DNA of 64,000 nt, from positions 203,101-267,100 of the forward strand of contig NZ_BNBM01000014.1 of NCBI RefSeq assembly GCF_014655715.1, in the 5' to 3' direction. Position 1 is the first letter of the stretch, and the number at the start of each line of letters is the position of its first letter. The stretch comes from Streptomyces lanatus (GTDB lineage Bacteria; Actinomycetota; Actinomycetes; Streptomycetales; Streptomycetaceae). The translations under genes and the position numbers were made by a program. Under the pieces are notes generated by a model that was given only the letters and a program-made list of their open reading frames with translations, was not told where the DNA came from and did not search any database. Shown here in pieces: positions 42,932 to 52,836 of this stretch.

Positions 42932-44296
42932 GTGGCAGACCGCACACCCCCGCTGAGCGTCGAGGAGCTGCACGCCCTCGTCGCCGGCGGTGAGATCGAC
43001 ACTGTCGTCCTGGCGTTCCCCGATATGCAAGGGCGGCTCCAGGGCAAGCGGTTCGCCGCCCGCTTCTTCCTCGACGAGGTCCTCCATCACGGCACCGAGG
43101 GCTGCAACTACCTCCTCGCCGTCGACACCGAGATGAACACCGTCGAGGGCTACGCCATGTCCTCCTGGGACCGCGGCTACGGCGACTTCGCCATGCACCC
43201 CGACCTGGCCACCCTGCGCCGCGTCCCGTGGAACGACGGCACCGCCATGCTGATCGCCGACCTCGCCTGGAACGACGGCTCCCCGGTGGTCGCCGCCCCG
43301 CGCCAGATCCTGCGCCGCCAGCTGGAGCGCCTCGCCGAGCACGGGTACACCGCGAACGTCGGCACCGAGCTGGAGTTCATCGTCTTCAAGGACACCTACG
43401 AGCAGGCGTGGGACGCCAACTACCGAGGGCTGACCCCGGCGAACCAGTACAACATCGACTACTCGGTGCTCGGGACGGGCCGGATCGAGCCCCTTCTCCG
43501 CCGTATCCGCAACGACATGGCGGGCGCCGGCCTCACCGTCGAGTCCGCCAAGGGCGAGTGCAACCCCGGTCAGCACGAGATCGCCTTCAAGTACGACGAC
43601 GCCCTGGTCACCTGCGACCAGCACGCCATCTACAAGACCGGCACCAAGGAGATCGCCGCCCAGGAGGGCGTCTCGATCACCTTCATGGCCAAGTACAACG
43701 AGCGCGAGGGCAACTCCTGTCACATCCACCTCTCCCTCGCGGACGCCGCCGGCAACAACGCGATGGCGGGGGAGGGGGAAGGCGGCATGTCCGACGTCAT
43801 GCGGCACTTCCTCGCCGGGCAGCTGGCCGCCCTGCGTGACTTCTCGCTCCTCTACGCCCCCAACATCAACTCCTACAAGCGGTTCCAGCCAGGCTCCTTC
43901 GCCCCGACCGCCGTCGCCTGGGGTTACGACAACCGCACCTGCGCCCTGCGCGTCGTCGGCCACGGCCGCTCGATGCGCTTCGAGAACCGGCTCCCCGGCG
44001 GCGACGTCAACCCGCACCTCGCGGTGGCCGGTCTGGTGGCCGCCGGCCTCTACGGCATCGAGCAGAAGCTGGAGCTGCCCGAGCCCTGCCCCGGCAACGC
44101 CTACGCCGCCGACTTCGAGCACGTCCCGACGACCCTGCGCGAGGCCGCCGAACTCTGGGAGACCAGCCCCATCGCCAAGGCCGCCTTCGGCGACGAGGTC
44201 GTCGCCCACTACCGCAACATGGCGCGCGTCGAGCTCGAGGCCTTCGACGCCGCGGTGACCGACTGGGAGCTGCGCCGCTCCTTCGAACGCATGTGA
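42932..44296 (+). CDS. glnA4: Glutamine synthetase-like gamma-glutamylethanolamide synthetase (GlnA4-like)
   Basis: This 454-aa ligase has the glutamine synthetase fold, with metal and ATP blocks NVGTELEFIVF, NPGQHEIAFKYDDAL, NSCHIHLSL, NSYKRFQPGSFAPT and FENRLPGGDVNPHLA. It corresponds by sequence and position to S. coelicolor GlnA4 (SCO1613), reported to join ethanolamine to glutamate as the first step of ethanolamine use, rather than making glutamine for nitrogen assimilation. The GTG start follows GGAGG. The aldehyde dehydrogenase gene begins nine nt after its stop codon, forming an operon. Confidence 0.92.
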   Translation: MADRTPPLSVEELHALVAGGEIDTVVLAFPDMQGRLQGKRFAARFFLDEVLHHGTEGCNYLLAVDTEMNTVEGYAMSSWDRGYGDFAMHPDLATLRRVPWNDGTAMLIADLAWNDGSPVVAAPRQILRRQLERLAEHGYTANVGTELEFIVFKDTYEQAWDANYRGLTPANQYNIDYSVLGTGRIEPLLRRIRNDMAGAGLTVESAKGECNPGQHEIAFKYDDALVTCDQHAIYKTGTKEIAAQEGVSITFMAKYNEREGNSCHIHLSLADAAGNNAMAGEGEGGMSDVMRHFLAGQLAALRDFSLLYAPNINSYKRFQPGSFAPTAVAWGYDNRTCALRVVGHGRSMRFENRLPGGDVNPHLAVAGLVAAGLYGIEQKLELPEPCPGNAYAADFEHVPTTLREAAELWETSPIAKAAFGDEVVAHYRNMARVELEAFDAAVTDWELRRSFERM

Positions 44297-44304
44297 GGCC
44301 CTGA

Positions 44305-45678
44305 GTGTCCGACCAGCTCCAGGTACTGAATCCGGCCACCGAAGAGGTCGTCGCCACCGTGCCCGCCGCGTCGGCGGCCGACGTGGACGCCGCCGTCGTA
44401 CGCGCCACGAAGGCCCAGTCGGCGTGGGCCGCGCTCGCACCCGGCGAACGCGCACGCCTGCTGCGCCGGTTCGCCGTCGCCGTCGACGAACACCTCGAAG
44501 AACTCGCCCAGTTGGAGGTCCGCGAGGCCGGGCACACCGTCGGCAACGCCCGCTGGGAGGCGGGCAACGTCCGCGATCTGCTCGACTACGCGGCCGGGGG
44601 AGTGGAGCGGCTGACCGGGCACCAGATCCCGGTCCCCGGCGGCCTGAACGTCACCATCCTCGAACCGCTCGGCGTGGTCGGGGTCATCGCCCCCTGGAAC
44701 TTCCCGATGCCGATCGCCGCTTGGGGCACCGCCCCCGCGCTCGCGGCCGGCAACGCGGTTCTCCTCAAGCCCGCCGAGACGACCCCGCTGACGGCTCTGC
44801 GACTGGCGGAGCTGGCGTTGGAGGCCGGCCTTCCGGAGGGCCTGTTCCAGGTGCTCCCCGGCCACGGACCCGTCGCGGGCAACGCGCTGGTCGAGCACCC
44901 GGGCGTCGCGAAGGTCGTCTTCACCGGGTCAACCGCCGTGGGCAAACAGGTGTTGGCGAAGGGCTCGGCGCTCCTCAAGCGCGTCACCCTCGAACTCGGC
45001 GGCAAGAGCCCCAACATCGTCTTCGCCGACGCGGATATCGAGGCCGCCGCCGCAGCGGCTCCCATGTCCTTCCTCGACAACTCCGGCCAGGACTGCTGCG
45101 CCCGCACCCGCATCCTCGTCCAGCGCTCCGCCTACGACCGGTTCCTGGAACTGCTGGCCCCCGCGATCGAGGCGGTCACGGTCGGCGACCCGGCCGACGA
45201 GACCACCGACATGGGCCCGCTGATCTCCAGGTCCCAGCTGGAACGCGTCCGTTCGTACGTCGGCGACGACCTGGCGGGCATCCGCGGCAAGGCTCCCGAG
45301 GGCCCCGGCTTCTGGTTCCCGCCCACCGTCCTCACCGGCGTCGACCCGCACGCGCGCGTGGCCGTCGAGGAGGTCTTCGGCCCCGTCGCCGTGGTCCTCC
45401 CCTTCGAGGACGAGGCCGACGCGATCCGGCTGGCCAACGGCACCGACTACGGCCTCTCCGGCTCCATCTGGACCCGCGACGTCGGCCGCGCCCTGCGCCT
45501 CTCCCAGGCCGTACGGGCTGGCAACCTGTCCGTCAACTCCCACTCCAGCGTCCGCTACTGGACCCCGTTCGGCGGCTTCAAGCAGTCCGGCATCGGACGT
45601 GAGCTGGGCCCGGACGCCCTGACCGCCTTCACCGAAACCAAGAACGTCTTCATCAGCACGGAGGGCCCCGCACAGTGA
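44305..45678 (+). CDS. NAD(P)-dependent aldehyde dehydrogenase
   Basis: This 457-aa enzyme has the general base in LELGGKSPN (E230) and the catalytic cysteine in GQDCCA (C264), with the Rossmann entry PWNFPMPIAAW. In this operon it would oxidise the aldehyde formed from a gamma-glutamylated amine, but the step that makes the aldehyde is not seen here. The GTG at 44305 lies nine nt after the synthetase, and the gene overlaps the SDR gene by four nt (GTGA). Confidence 0.94.
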   Translation: MSDQLQVLNPATEEVVATVPAASAADVDAAVVRATKAQSAWAALAPGERARLLRRFAVAVDEHLEELAQLEVREAGHTVGNARWEAGNVRDLLDYAAGGVERLTGHQIPVPGGLNVTILEPLGVVGVIAPWNFPMPIAAWGTAPALAAGNAVLLKPAETTPLTALRLAELALEAGLPEGLFQVLPGHGPVAGNALVEHPGVAKVVFTGSTAVGKQVLAKGSALLKRVTLELGGKSPNIVFADADIEAAAAAAPMSFLDNSGQDCCARTRILVQRSAYDRFLELLAPAIEAVTVGDPADETTDMGPLISRSQLERVRSYVGDDLAGIRGKAPEGPGFWFPPTVLTGVDPHARVAVEEVFGPVAVVLPFEDEADAIRLANGTDYGLSGSIWTRDVGRALRLSQAVRAGNLSVNSHSSVRYWTPFGGFKQSGIGRELGPDALTAFTETKNVFISTEGPAQ

Positions 45679-46457
45679 GCGCAGAGAACATGTGCCGTCG
45701 ACTCGTCGGTCGTACGGCCGTCATCACCGGCGCCGGCAGCGGCATCGGTCTCGCCACCGCCCGCCGGCTCGCCTCGGAGGGCGCCCACGTCGTCTGCGGC
45801 GACGTCGACGAGCAGCGCGGCAAGGCGGCCGCCGAGGAGGTGGGCGGGATCTTCGTGAAGGTCGACGTCACCGACGCCGAGCAGGTCGAGGCGCTGTTCA
45901 AGACGGCGTTCGACACCTACGGCAGCGTAGACATCGCCTTCAACAACGCCGGCATCTCACCGCCCGACGACGACTCCATCCTGGAGACCGGCCTGGAGGC
46001 CTGGAAGCGCGTCCAGGAGGTCAACCTCACCTCCGTCTACCTGTGCTGCAAGGCCGCCATCCCCTACATGCGGCAGCAGGGCAAGGGCTCCATCATCAAC
46101 ACGGCGTCGTTCGTGGCGAGGATGGGCGCCGCCACGAGTCAGATCTCGTACACGGCCTCCAAGGGCGGCGTGCTCGCCATGTCCCGCGAGCTGGGCGTGC
46201 AGTTCGCCCGCGACGGCATCCGGGTCAACGCCCTGTGCCCGGGACCGGTCAACACCCCGCTGCTCCAGGAGCTGTTCGCCAAGGACCCGGAGCGGGCCGC
46301 ACGCCGGCTCGTGCACATCCCGGTCGGTCGCTTCGCCGAGGCCGAGGAGATCGCCAGTGCGGTCGCGTTCCTGGCCAGCGACGACTCCTCCTTCGTGAAC
46401 GCCACCGACTTCCTGGTCGACGGCGGAATCTCGGGGGCGTACGTCACGCCGCTGTAG
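45675..46457 (+). CDS. Short-chain dehydrogenase/reductase
   Basis: This is a 260-aa classical SDR with a cofactor motif TGAGSGIG (about 19-26), NNAG, and the catalytic Ser/Tyr/Lys set in NTASFVARM and ISYTASKGG. The acidic residue in CGDVDE after strand two favours NAD over NADP. It is cotranscribed with the aldehyde dehydrogenase and may make or reduce an intermediate of the same amine pathway. The substrate is not inferable. Confidence 0.92.
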   Translation: MSAENMCRRLVGRTAVITGAGSGIGLATARRLASEGAHVVCGDVDEQRGKAAAEEVGGIFVKVDVTDAEQVEALFKTAFDTYGSVDIAFNNAGISPPDDDSILETGLEAWKRVQEVNLTSVYLCCKAAIPYMRQQGKGSIINTASFVARMGAATSQISYTASKGGVLAMSRELGVQFARDGIRVNALCPGPVNTPLLQELFAKDPERAARRLVHIPVGRFAEAEEIASAVAFLASDDSSFVNATDFLVDGGISGAYVTPL

Positions 46458-46477
46458 GCCGCTCTACAGTTTCCGGA

Positions 46478-47407
46478 ATGAGCATGACGCCCTCGCCCGG
46501 CTGGTACCGCGACCCGTCCGGCCCGCACCTGGAACGCTGGTGGGACGGCACGGCCTGGACCGAGCACCGGCGTGCACCCGAGGACACGGCTCCGCCCGCG
46601 CCCGGTCCTCAGGCCCACGGGTCCCCGGCGACCGTGCAGTTGACGCCCGGGCCACCGTCCGCGGGCGGTGGTTCCGGGCGGGCGACCAAGGTTGTCGCCC
46701 TGATCGCCGCGGGGGCCGTCCTGCTCACGGCGATCGTCACCGGCGTGATCGTCCTCGGCAACGACGACGGGGGCGAGGAGCCGGACACCGCGCCCACGCT
46801 CGCCGCCACGGAGCCGGTGGACCGCGAGTCGGCCTCCGACACCCCCACCCCTTCGGAGACGACGCCCGAGCCCTCCGTCGACGACGACGCCGTCGTGACC
46901 GACCAGCTCAACGGCATCACCCTGCCGCTGCTCGACGGCTGGGTCAGGCCGCAGACCTTCACCGAGGCCGACATCCTCATGACCACCGACGGCACCTACG
47001 AATGCCCCGCCGACTTCGGCTCCTGCCGGCACGGCAAGGTCCTCTCGCACACGGCCACCGAGGACGACGGGACGACCCCCGAGGCCATCGCCAAGTCGGA
47101 CATCCAGGACGCGGCGGGCGACGCCTACGACCGCGACCTCGTCGGCCGGCGCCCCTTCGGTGGCATCGACTCCCACAAGGTCCTCGGATCCGGCCCGGTC
47201 TCGGTGGCGGGCCGCGCCGGATACTTCGTGCGCTGGCAGGTCACGACGGCCGAGGGACCGGGCGGCTACGTCCAGTCGCTCGTCTTCCCGGCCGGCGGCG
47301 GCACCGAGTCGCCGGTCGTCGTCCGCTATGTCTTCGACGCCGGCGAGGACGGGCCGCCGCTGGCCGACATGGACCGCTTCACCCAGGGCATCCGGTCCAC
47401 CCGCTGA
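46478..47407 (+). CDS. DUF2510 single-pass membrane protein
   Basis: This is a 309-aa protein. Residues 6-29 (PGWYRDPSGPHLERWWDGTAW) are a DUF2510 module, a short Trp-rich domain found next to membrane anchors in actinobacteria. A proline-rich linker, one membrane helix (about 68-92), a Thr/Ser/Glu-rich spacer and an extracellular domain (about 140-309) with two cysteines follow. The ATG lies 20 nt after the SDR gene. The function is unknown; surface location is inferred. Confidence 0.85.
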   Translation: MSMTPSPGWYRDPSGPHLERWWDGTAWTEHRRAPEDTAPPAPGPQAHGSPATVQLTPGPPSAGGGSGRATKVVALIAAGAVLLTAIVTGVIVLGNDDGGEEPDTAPTLAATEPVDRESASDTPTPSETTPEPSVDDDAVVTDQLNGITLPLLDGWVRPQTFTEADILMTTDGTYECPADFGSCRHGKVLSHTATEDDGTTPEAIAKSDIQDAAGDAYDRDLVGRRPFGGIDSHKVLGSGPVSVAGRAGYFVRWQVTTAEGPGGYVQSLVFPAGGGTESPVVVRYVFDAGEDGPPLADMDRFTQGIRSTR

Positions 47408-47417
47408 GCCGCTCCGG

Positions 47418-48620
47418 CTACAGGAACGTATGGCCCTCGCCGCGATACGTCGGCACCGTCGCCGTCACCGCGTCGCCCTCGACGAGATGCAGCGCCTCGA
47501 ACCGCTCGCACAGCTCACCGGCCTTCGCGTGCCGGAACCACACCTTGTCGCCGATCAGCAGATCGTCGGCGGGGGAGCCCAACAGCGGCGTCTGCACCTC
47601 GCCGGGCCCCTCCTGCGGGTCGTACCGCAACCCCTCCGGCAGATACGGCACCGGCAGCCGGTCGGGCCCCGGCGCGCCCGACGCCGGATAGCCGCCGCCG
47701 AGGACGGTCACCGCCCCGACGCCCGGGCGGCGCACCACCGGCTGGGCGAACAGGGCCGCCGGACGCCCGCTGAAGGACGTGTAGTTGTCGAACAGTCGCG
47801 GTACATACAGCCCCGACCCGGCCCCGATCTCGGTCACCGCGTCCTCGGCGGCCGTGAACTGCACACTGCCGGTCCCGCCGCCGTTGACGAACTCCAGCTC
47901 CGGCACCACGGCCCGCACCGCCCGCACCACCTCGGCCCGCCGCTCGGCGAGCTCCCGGCGGGCGGTGGCCTGCATCAGCCGTACGGCACGCGACCGCAGG
48001 GGGCGTCCCGCCACCGAGTCACCGACCCCGGCGATATGCCCCTCGTACGCCATGATCCCGACGAGCCGGAACCCCGGCCGCCGGGCGACGGTCCGTGCCA
48101 GGTCGGCGACCTGGGCGGGGGAGTGCAGTGGCGAACGCCGGGCGCCGACCCGTACCCGTCCCCCGAGCAGCTTCAGCGAGGTGTCCAACTCCAGGCAGAC
48201 CCGGACCACTTCCCGGCCACCGCCCCGCGCCCCGTCGATCAGCCGCAGCTGCGCCGGGTCGTCGATCATCACGGTGACGGCGGAGGCGAGCTTGGGGTCA
48301 CCGGTCAGCTCCGCGAACCCGGCGCGGTCGGCCGACGGATAGGCGAGCAGCACATCTTCGAACCCGGAGCGCGCCAGCCACAGCGACTCGGCGAGCGTGA
48401 AGGACATGATGCCCGCGAAGCCGTCCCTCGCGAGGACCCGCTCCAGCAGGGCCCGGCAGCGTACGGACTTGCTGGCGACCCGGATCGGCTTCCCTCCGGC
48501 CCGCCGGACGAGATCGTCCGCGTTGGCGTCGAAGGCGTTCAGATCCACGATCGCGAGAGGGGCTTCGAGATGGGCGGTGGCCCGGTCGTAACGGGCCCGG
48601 TCAGCGGCGCGCGCAGTCAT
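47418..48620 (-). CDS. PLP-dependent alanine racemase-fold enzyme (D-threonine aldolase/deaminase-like)
   Basis: This 400-aa fold-type III PLP enzyme has the Schiff-base lysine in RVASKSVRC (K51), a TIM-barrel with an N-terminal Ala_racemase_N domain and a C-terminal D-serine dehydratase-like domain (VWFRHAKAGELCERF, with His and Cys that often bind zinc). It probably acts on a D-3-hydroxy amino acid, by cleavage or dehydration. The ATG at 48620 gives the family start. It is convergent with the DUF2510 gene. Confidence 0.88.
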   Translation of the reverse strand: MTARAADRARYDRATAHLEAPLAIVDLNAFDANADDLVRRAGGKPIRVASKSVRCRALLERVLARDGFAGIMSFTLAESLWLARSGFEDVLLAYPSADRAGFAELTGDPKLASAVTVMIDDPAQLRLIDGARGGGREVVRVCLELDTSLKLLGGRVRVGARRSPLHSPAQVADLARTVARRPGFRLVGIMAYEGHIAGVGDSVAGRPLRSRAVRLMQATARRELAERRAEVVRAVRAVVPELEFVNGGGTGSVQFTAAEDAVTEIGAGSGLYVPRLFDNYTSFSGRPAALFAQPVVRRPGVGAVTVLGGGYPASGAPGPDRLPVPYLPEGLRYDPQEGPGEVQTPLLGSPADDLLIGDKVWFRHAKAGELCERFEALHLVEGDAVTATVPTYRGEGHTFL

Positions 48621-48901
48621 GAACGCAGCCTGCCAGACGGGATTACCGCAGGGTAGGGGGACGTTCCGGGCAGATGTGTGCGAGGTCCTGGACTGGTTCC
48701 CGTTCCCGCAGGTTCAACCCGTAGAGTGACGCGCACGCATGGGAGGACGTCCCCGGTCGCACGCGCGCGCCGGGATGACGCTCCCTCGGTGCGGGTATGC
48801 GTGCCTGATCGGAGGAGTCCGCGCCGGGCGGGGCGCAGACGGAGGACGGGACGGCGGCCCGCGTACGAGGACGGGCCCGGGGACAAGGAAACGGGGGGTG
48901 C

Positions 48902-50536
48902 ATGAGCACGGAAGCGCGGCGCGCCCCCATCCCCCCACGCCCCACCACGCCCCCTCCGCCCACCGTCCCGCCCCGCCCCACGACACCACCCAGACCCGCG
49001 GAGCCGCCGCACACCGGCGACGGACGCGACGAGACGACGGGTGAGAGCGGGCGAACGGAGGGTTCGGTGCCAGGCGGTGTCGGCATGCGCCCGGCCTCCA
49101 CCGACCCGTCGTCGAACGGACACGGCACCACGGCGGGCGTCCCGCCGACCGCCCGCCCCTCGACGACGCCCCCACCCCCCTCCGACACCGAACCCCAACC
49201 GAGCGTGCGCATCCCGTCTCCCGCAACCGGCGGCCCCGACTCCCCACCCCCACCCCGAGCCTCGGCCCGCTTCCCGGACACACCACCCATGGCAGGCCGT
49301 ACGGACATCGCCCCGGGCCCGCAGGGCACGGGAGGCCGACCGGACCCTGAAACCAACGGCACGCGACGCCCCGAGCCCACGGGGCAGCCACGCCCCGAGC
49401 CCACCGGCCGGACCGCACCCGCCGCCACACCGGCGCGTCCTGCCGACCGCCCCTCGGCACCCCGCCGCACCGGCGCCCCCGCCGAGACGGCCGCGGAGAC
49501 GACGTTCCGCCTCCGCCCGATCCGCGACGCCGCGCCCGCCCAACCCGCTACCGCCGCCCCCGGCGACCCCACCCACCACGTCCGCTCCGCGCCTCTCCCC
49601 CCGATGCGTCCCATGCCGGCGCCCTCGGCCGGAAACGGGCATGGAGCGTCCGACCCCGCGTTCTCGCCGGACCCGTCCCTCTCCTGGAGCGCCCCGGTGG
49701 CGCCGGGGTCCGGGCGGCCCGTCGTGTCGTTCGGGGAGCCCGAGGGGTACGACGAGCAGGCGCGGCCGCGTCCCCTCGGGATGCGGTTGCGGCCCCGGAT
49801 CGCCGTGGCCGCCGCCTGTGTCGTGCTCGGGATCGGGCTGATCGGCGGTGCCGTGACCGGGAGTTGGCTGGTCGGCGAGCCCGGTGGCGACAGTGCGCAG
49901 GACACCTTCGCGGCAGCCGGCACCCTGTGGCACAGCGTTCCCGTCGACCAGCTTTTCCCGCCCACCGTGAGCGGGAGGGGCGCCGGTCCCGGCGGGGCCG
50001 ACCGCACCTGGACACGGATCGCCGTCGCACCCGACAGCGGCTGCGCGGGCGCCTTCGACCCGCTCCTGCGCAAGGCCCTCGCCCCCGTCGGCTGCGAGCG
50101 AGTCCTGCGCGCCACCTACATCGACGCCACCCAGAGCCACGTCACCACCGTCGGCCTGCTCTTCACCAAGGCCGACGCCACCGCTATGCGCTCGCTCGAC
50201 GCCCGGTTCGGCAAGGAGGGCCTCGACCGCCGTACGGACCTCATGCCGCGTCCGTACGCGGCCAAGGGCACCCAGGCGGCCGCGTTCGGCGACGAGCAGC
50301 GCGCCTCCTGGACCATCTCCGTGCTCACCGACGCCCCGGTCGTCGTCTTCGCCGTCTCCGGCTGGGCCGACCACCGTACGGTCGACGACCCCCAGCCCGC
50401 CGAGGAGGCCATGGACCCCGGCGCCACCACGGCCGTCGCCCAGTCCGGCCTCGGCCATGAGGCACAGGGCCTCGCCGACCGCATCGAACGCGCCCTGCGC
50501 AAGAACGTCGGCCCGTCCAGGGAGCAGTCGTCATGA
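48902..50536 (+). CDS. Proline-rich membrane protein coupled to a mycosin-like protease
   Basis: This is a 544-aa protein. Residues 1-290 are low-complexity Pro/Thr/Ala/Gly and probably cytosolic. One membrane helix (about 302-325) leads to an external domain of about 215 residues with two cysteines (SGCAGAF, VGCERV). The layout of disordered inner part, one helix and outer domain resembles envelope scaffold proteins. Its stop codon overlaps the ATG of the subtilisin-like gene (ATGA), so the two products are made together and probably interact. No known domain was recognised. Confidence 0.82.
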   Translation: MSTEARRAPIPPRPTTPPPPTVPPRPTTPPRPAEPPHTGDGRDETTGESGRTEGSVPGGVGMRPASTDPSSNGHGTTAGVPPTARPSTTPPPPSDTEPQPSVRIPSPATGGPDSPPPPRASARFPDTPPMAGRTDIAPGPQGTGGRPDPETNGTRRPEPTGQPRPEPTGRTAPAATPARPADRPSAPRRTGAPAETAAETTFRLRPIRDAAPAQPATAAPGDPTHHVRSAPLPPMRPMPAPSAGNGHGASDPAFSPDPSLSWSAPVAPGSGRPVVSFGEPEGYDEQARPRPLGMRLRPRIAVAAACVVLGIGLIGGAVTGSWLVGEPGGDSAQDTFAAAGTLWHSVPVDQLFPPTVSGRGAGPGGADRTWTRIAVAPDSGCAGAFDPLLRKALAPVGCERVLRATYIDATQSHVTTVGLLFTKADATAMRSLDARFGKEGLDRRTDLMPRPYAAKGTQAAAFGDEQRASWTISVLTDAPVVVFAVSGWADHRTVDDPQPAEEAMDPGATTAVAQSGLGHEAQGLADRIERALRKNVGPSREQSS

Positions 50537-51708
50537 AGACCTCTCTGCCCCGCCGCACCGCCCCCCTCGCCGTCCTCCTCGGTGCCTGTCTCGCCCTCCT
50601 GCCACCCACCACCGCGCACGCCGACTCCATCCGTGCCCAGCAGTGGGCCCTGGAGGCCATGCACACCCAGGAGGCGTGGCAGACCACCAAGGGCAAGGGC
50701 GTCACCGTCGCCGTCCTCGACACCGGCGTCGAGTCCGACCACCCCGACCTCGCGGGCAACGTCCTCGAAGGCAAGGACATGGTCGGCTTCGGAGCCGAGC
50801 GCGGCGACCGCGCCTGGGCCCGGCACGGCACCGCGATGGCCGGGATAATCGCCGGTCACGGACACGGCGTGGGACGCGGCGACGGCGTCATGGGCATCGC
50901 CCCCGAGGCGAAGATCCTCCCCGTCCGCGTCATCCTGGAGGACGGCGACCCCGCCCGCGCCAAGGCCCGCAGCACCCGCGGCAACGCCCTCGCCGAAGGC
51001 ATCCGCTGGGCCGCCGACCACGGCGCCGACGTCATCAACCTCTCCCTCGGCGACGACTCCAAGTCCGCGCACCCCGAGGCCGGCGAGGACGAGGCCGTGC
51101 AGTACGCCCTGAAGAAGGGATCCGTCGTCGTCGCCTCGGCGGGCAACGGCGGCGAGAAGGGCGACCACATCTCCTACCCGGCCGCCTACCCGGGTGTCAT
51201 CGCCGCGACCGCCGTCGACCGCTACGGCACCCGCGCCTCCTTCTCCACCCGCCGCTGGTACGCCACGGTCGCCGCCCCCGGCGACAAGGTCGTCATCGCC
51301 GACCCCGACCACAAGTACTACGAGGGCTGGGGCACCAGCGCCGCCGCCGCCTTCGTCTCCGGCGCGGTGGCCCTGGTCAAGGCCGCCCACCCGGGCCTGA
51401 CCCCGGCCCAGATCAAGAAGCTCCTGGAGGACACGGCCCGCAACGCCCCCGCCGACGGCCGCGACGACTCCCGCGGCTACGGCTTCATCGACCCGGCCGC
51501 GGCCATCAAGAAGGCCTCCGGCATGAAGCCGACGGACCTGAAGGCGGCGGCATACGGCGAGGAGTACTTCGGCTCGGGCCCCGACGCCGCCGCGGCGCAG
51601 GGCGACTCGTCGGGCTGGACCGCCTGGCTCGCGGGCGGCGCCGGCGTCCTGCTGCTGGTGTCGGCGGTCGTGGTGTGGCGGGGCCGCCGAGGCCGCTTCG
51701 GCTTCTAG
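50533..51708 (+). CDS. Mycosin-like subtilisin (S8) serine protease, membrane-anchored
   Basis: This 391-aa exported protease has a signal peptide ending PTTAHA (about residue 30), the Asp/His/Ser triad D63 (VAVLDTGV), H98 (RHGTAMAG) and S269 (GWGTSAAAAFVSG), and a C-terminal helix (about 358-380) with a basic end. This is the type VII-secretion mycosin (MycP) layout. No ESX core genes are in the window, so it may serve a distant system or another envelope role. It is translationally coupled to the proline-rich membrane protein. Confidence 0.92.
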   Translation: MKTSLPRRTAPLAVLLGACLALLPPTTAHADSIRAQQWALEAMHTQEAWQTTKGKGVTVAVLDTGVESDHPDLAGNVLEGKDMVGFGAERGDRAWARHGTAMAGIIAGHGHGVGRGDGVMGIAPEAKILPVRVILEDGDPARAKARSTRGNALAEGIRWAADHGADVINLSLGDDSKSAHPEAGEDEAVQYALKKGSVVVASAGNGGEKGDHISYPAAYPGVIAATAVDRYGTRASFSTRRWYATVAAPGDKVVIADPDHKYYEGWGTSAAAAFVSGAVALVKAAHPGLTPAQIKKLLEDTARNAPADGRDDSRGYGFIDPAAAIKKASGMKPTDLKAAAYGEEYFGSGPDAAAAQGDSSGWTAWLAGGAGVLLLVSAVVVWRGRRGRFGF

Positions 51709-51722
51709 CGGGCGGCTCGCGG

Positions 51723-52688
51723 CTACGACGACGCCGTGACGGACACCGAAGCGTCAGCGGTGGCGTCCTCCTCGCCGAACACCGACACCGCCGCCACGGC
51801 TGCGGTCTCCACCAGCGAAATCCCCTTGGCCTGGGTGGAGTTGCCGTCCGACAGTACGGCCAGCAGCAGGTCCCTCCCGTCGACCGTCACCCGCCCGATG
51901 CTGTTGATGTCCCACAATCCCGTCGCCGTACGCGGCAACCAGCCGTTCTTCAGCGCCCACCCCTCGCCGTCCCCGGCCGCCGACACCCCCCACCGCTGCC
52001 CCTCGGCGATCCGCCCCATCAGCCCGCGCAGATACCCCCGCGAAGCCTCACTCAGCTCCGAGTCCGCCCCGAACACCTGCCGCAGCAGCCGGAGTTGATC
52101 GGCGGCCGTGGTCTGCGTCAGCCCCCACAGCATCCCGTTGCCGCCCTCGGTCCCGGTGAGCCCGAACCGCTCGTTCGCGGCGTCCAGCCCCTCCGCCCCG
52201 CCGATCGTCCGCCACAGCGCCGACGCGGAGGCGTTGTCGCTGTTCTCGATCATCGCGGTCGCGTACGACTTCTCCGTCGCCGTGAGCTGCCGCCCCTCGT
52301 CCTGCGCCCGCAGCAGCAGCGCGGCCAGGATGTCGACCTTCACGATGCTCGCCGTGTCGAACGCGCCGTCCCCGTACGTGGCACTCTCACCCGACTCCAG
52401 GTCCAGCACCGCCACCGACACCGCGGCGCCGTCTTCGACGGTCACTCCGGCCATGGCCTTGGCCAGCAGCTCGTCGTGGTCCACCACCGGCTGCGCCACC
52501 GTTTCCACCGATGCCTCCCCGCTCGCCGAAGCCGACGGCGACTCGGAGGCCGACGATACGGCCCCCGGAGCGGAGTGCGCCCGCGCCTCCACATACACGG
52601 ATCCCGCCGCCGTCCCGCCCAGCACGACGACCGCGGCGGCGAGAGCGGCGTACAAGGAGGTGCGGCGGGTGGCTCTGGGAGACTCCAT
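51723..52688 (-). CDS. Class A beta-lactamase-related serine hydrolase
   Basis: This 321-aa protein has one N-terminal helix (about 12-32), a Ser/Ala-rich linker and a penicillin-recognising fold. SIVK at 114-117 is the SxxK nucleophile motif and SDN at 150-152 the second motif. LKNGW replaces the KTG box. The changed third motif argues against a true beta-lactamase; a peptidoglycan hydrolase-like or inactive cell-wall binding role is more likely. It is convergent with the protease gene, 15 nt apart. Confidence 0.85.
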   Translation of the reverse strand: MESPRATRRTSLYAALAAAVVVLGGTAAGSVYVEARAHSAPGAVSSASESPSASASGEASVETVAQPVVDHDELLAKAMAGVTVEDGAAVSVAVLDLESGESATYGDGAFDTASIVKVDILAALLLRAQDEGRQLTATEKSYATAMIENSDNASASALWRTIGGAEGLDAANERFGLTGTEGGNGMLWGLTQTTAADQLRLLRQVFGADSELSEASRGYLRGLMGRIAEGQRWGVSAAGDGEGWALKNGWLPRTATGLWDINSIGRVTVDGRDLLLAVLSDGNSTQAKGISLVETAAVAAVSVFGEEDATADASVSVTASS

Positions 52689-52836
52689 GTCCGGATGCTC
52701 GGGCCGCCGACTGTGCCGTTCGTTAGACGCGGGTTAGATCTGTGTCAGGGATTCCTGAGAAAGCGCTGAACGTGTGAAGACCGGGTTTCCGGGGCCGCAC
52801 AGGCGCAGCAGCATCCCCCCGATAGGGTCGGTGACC

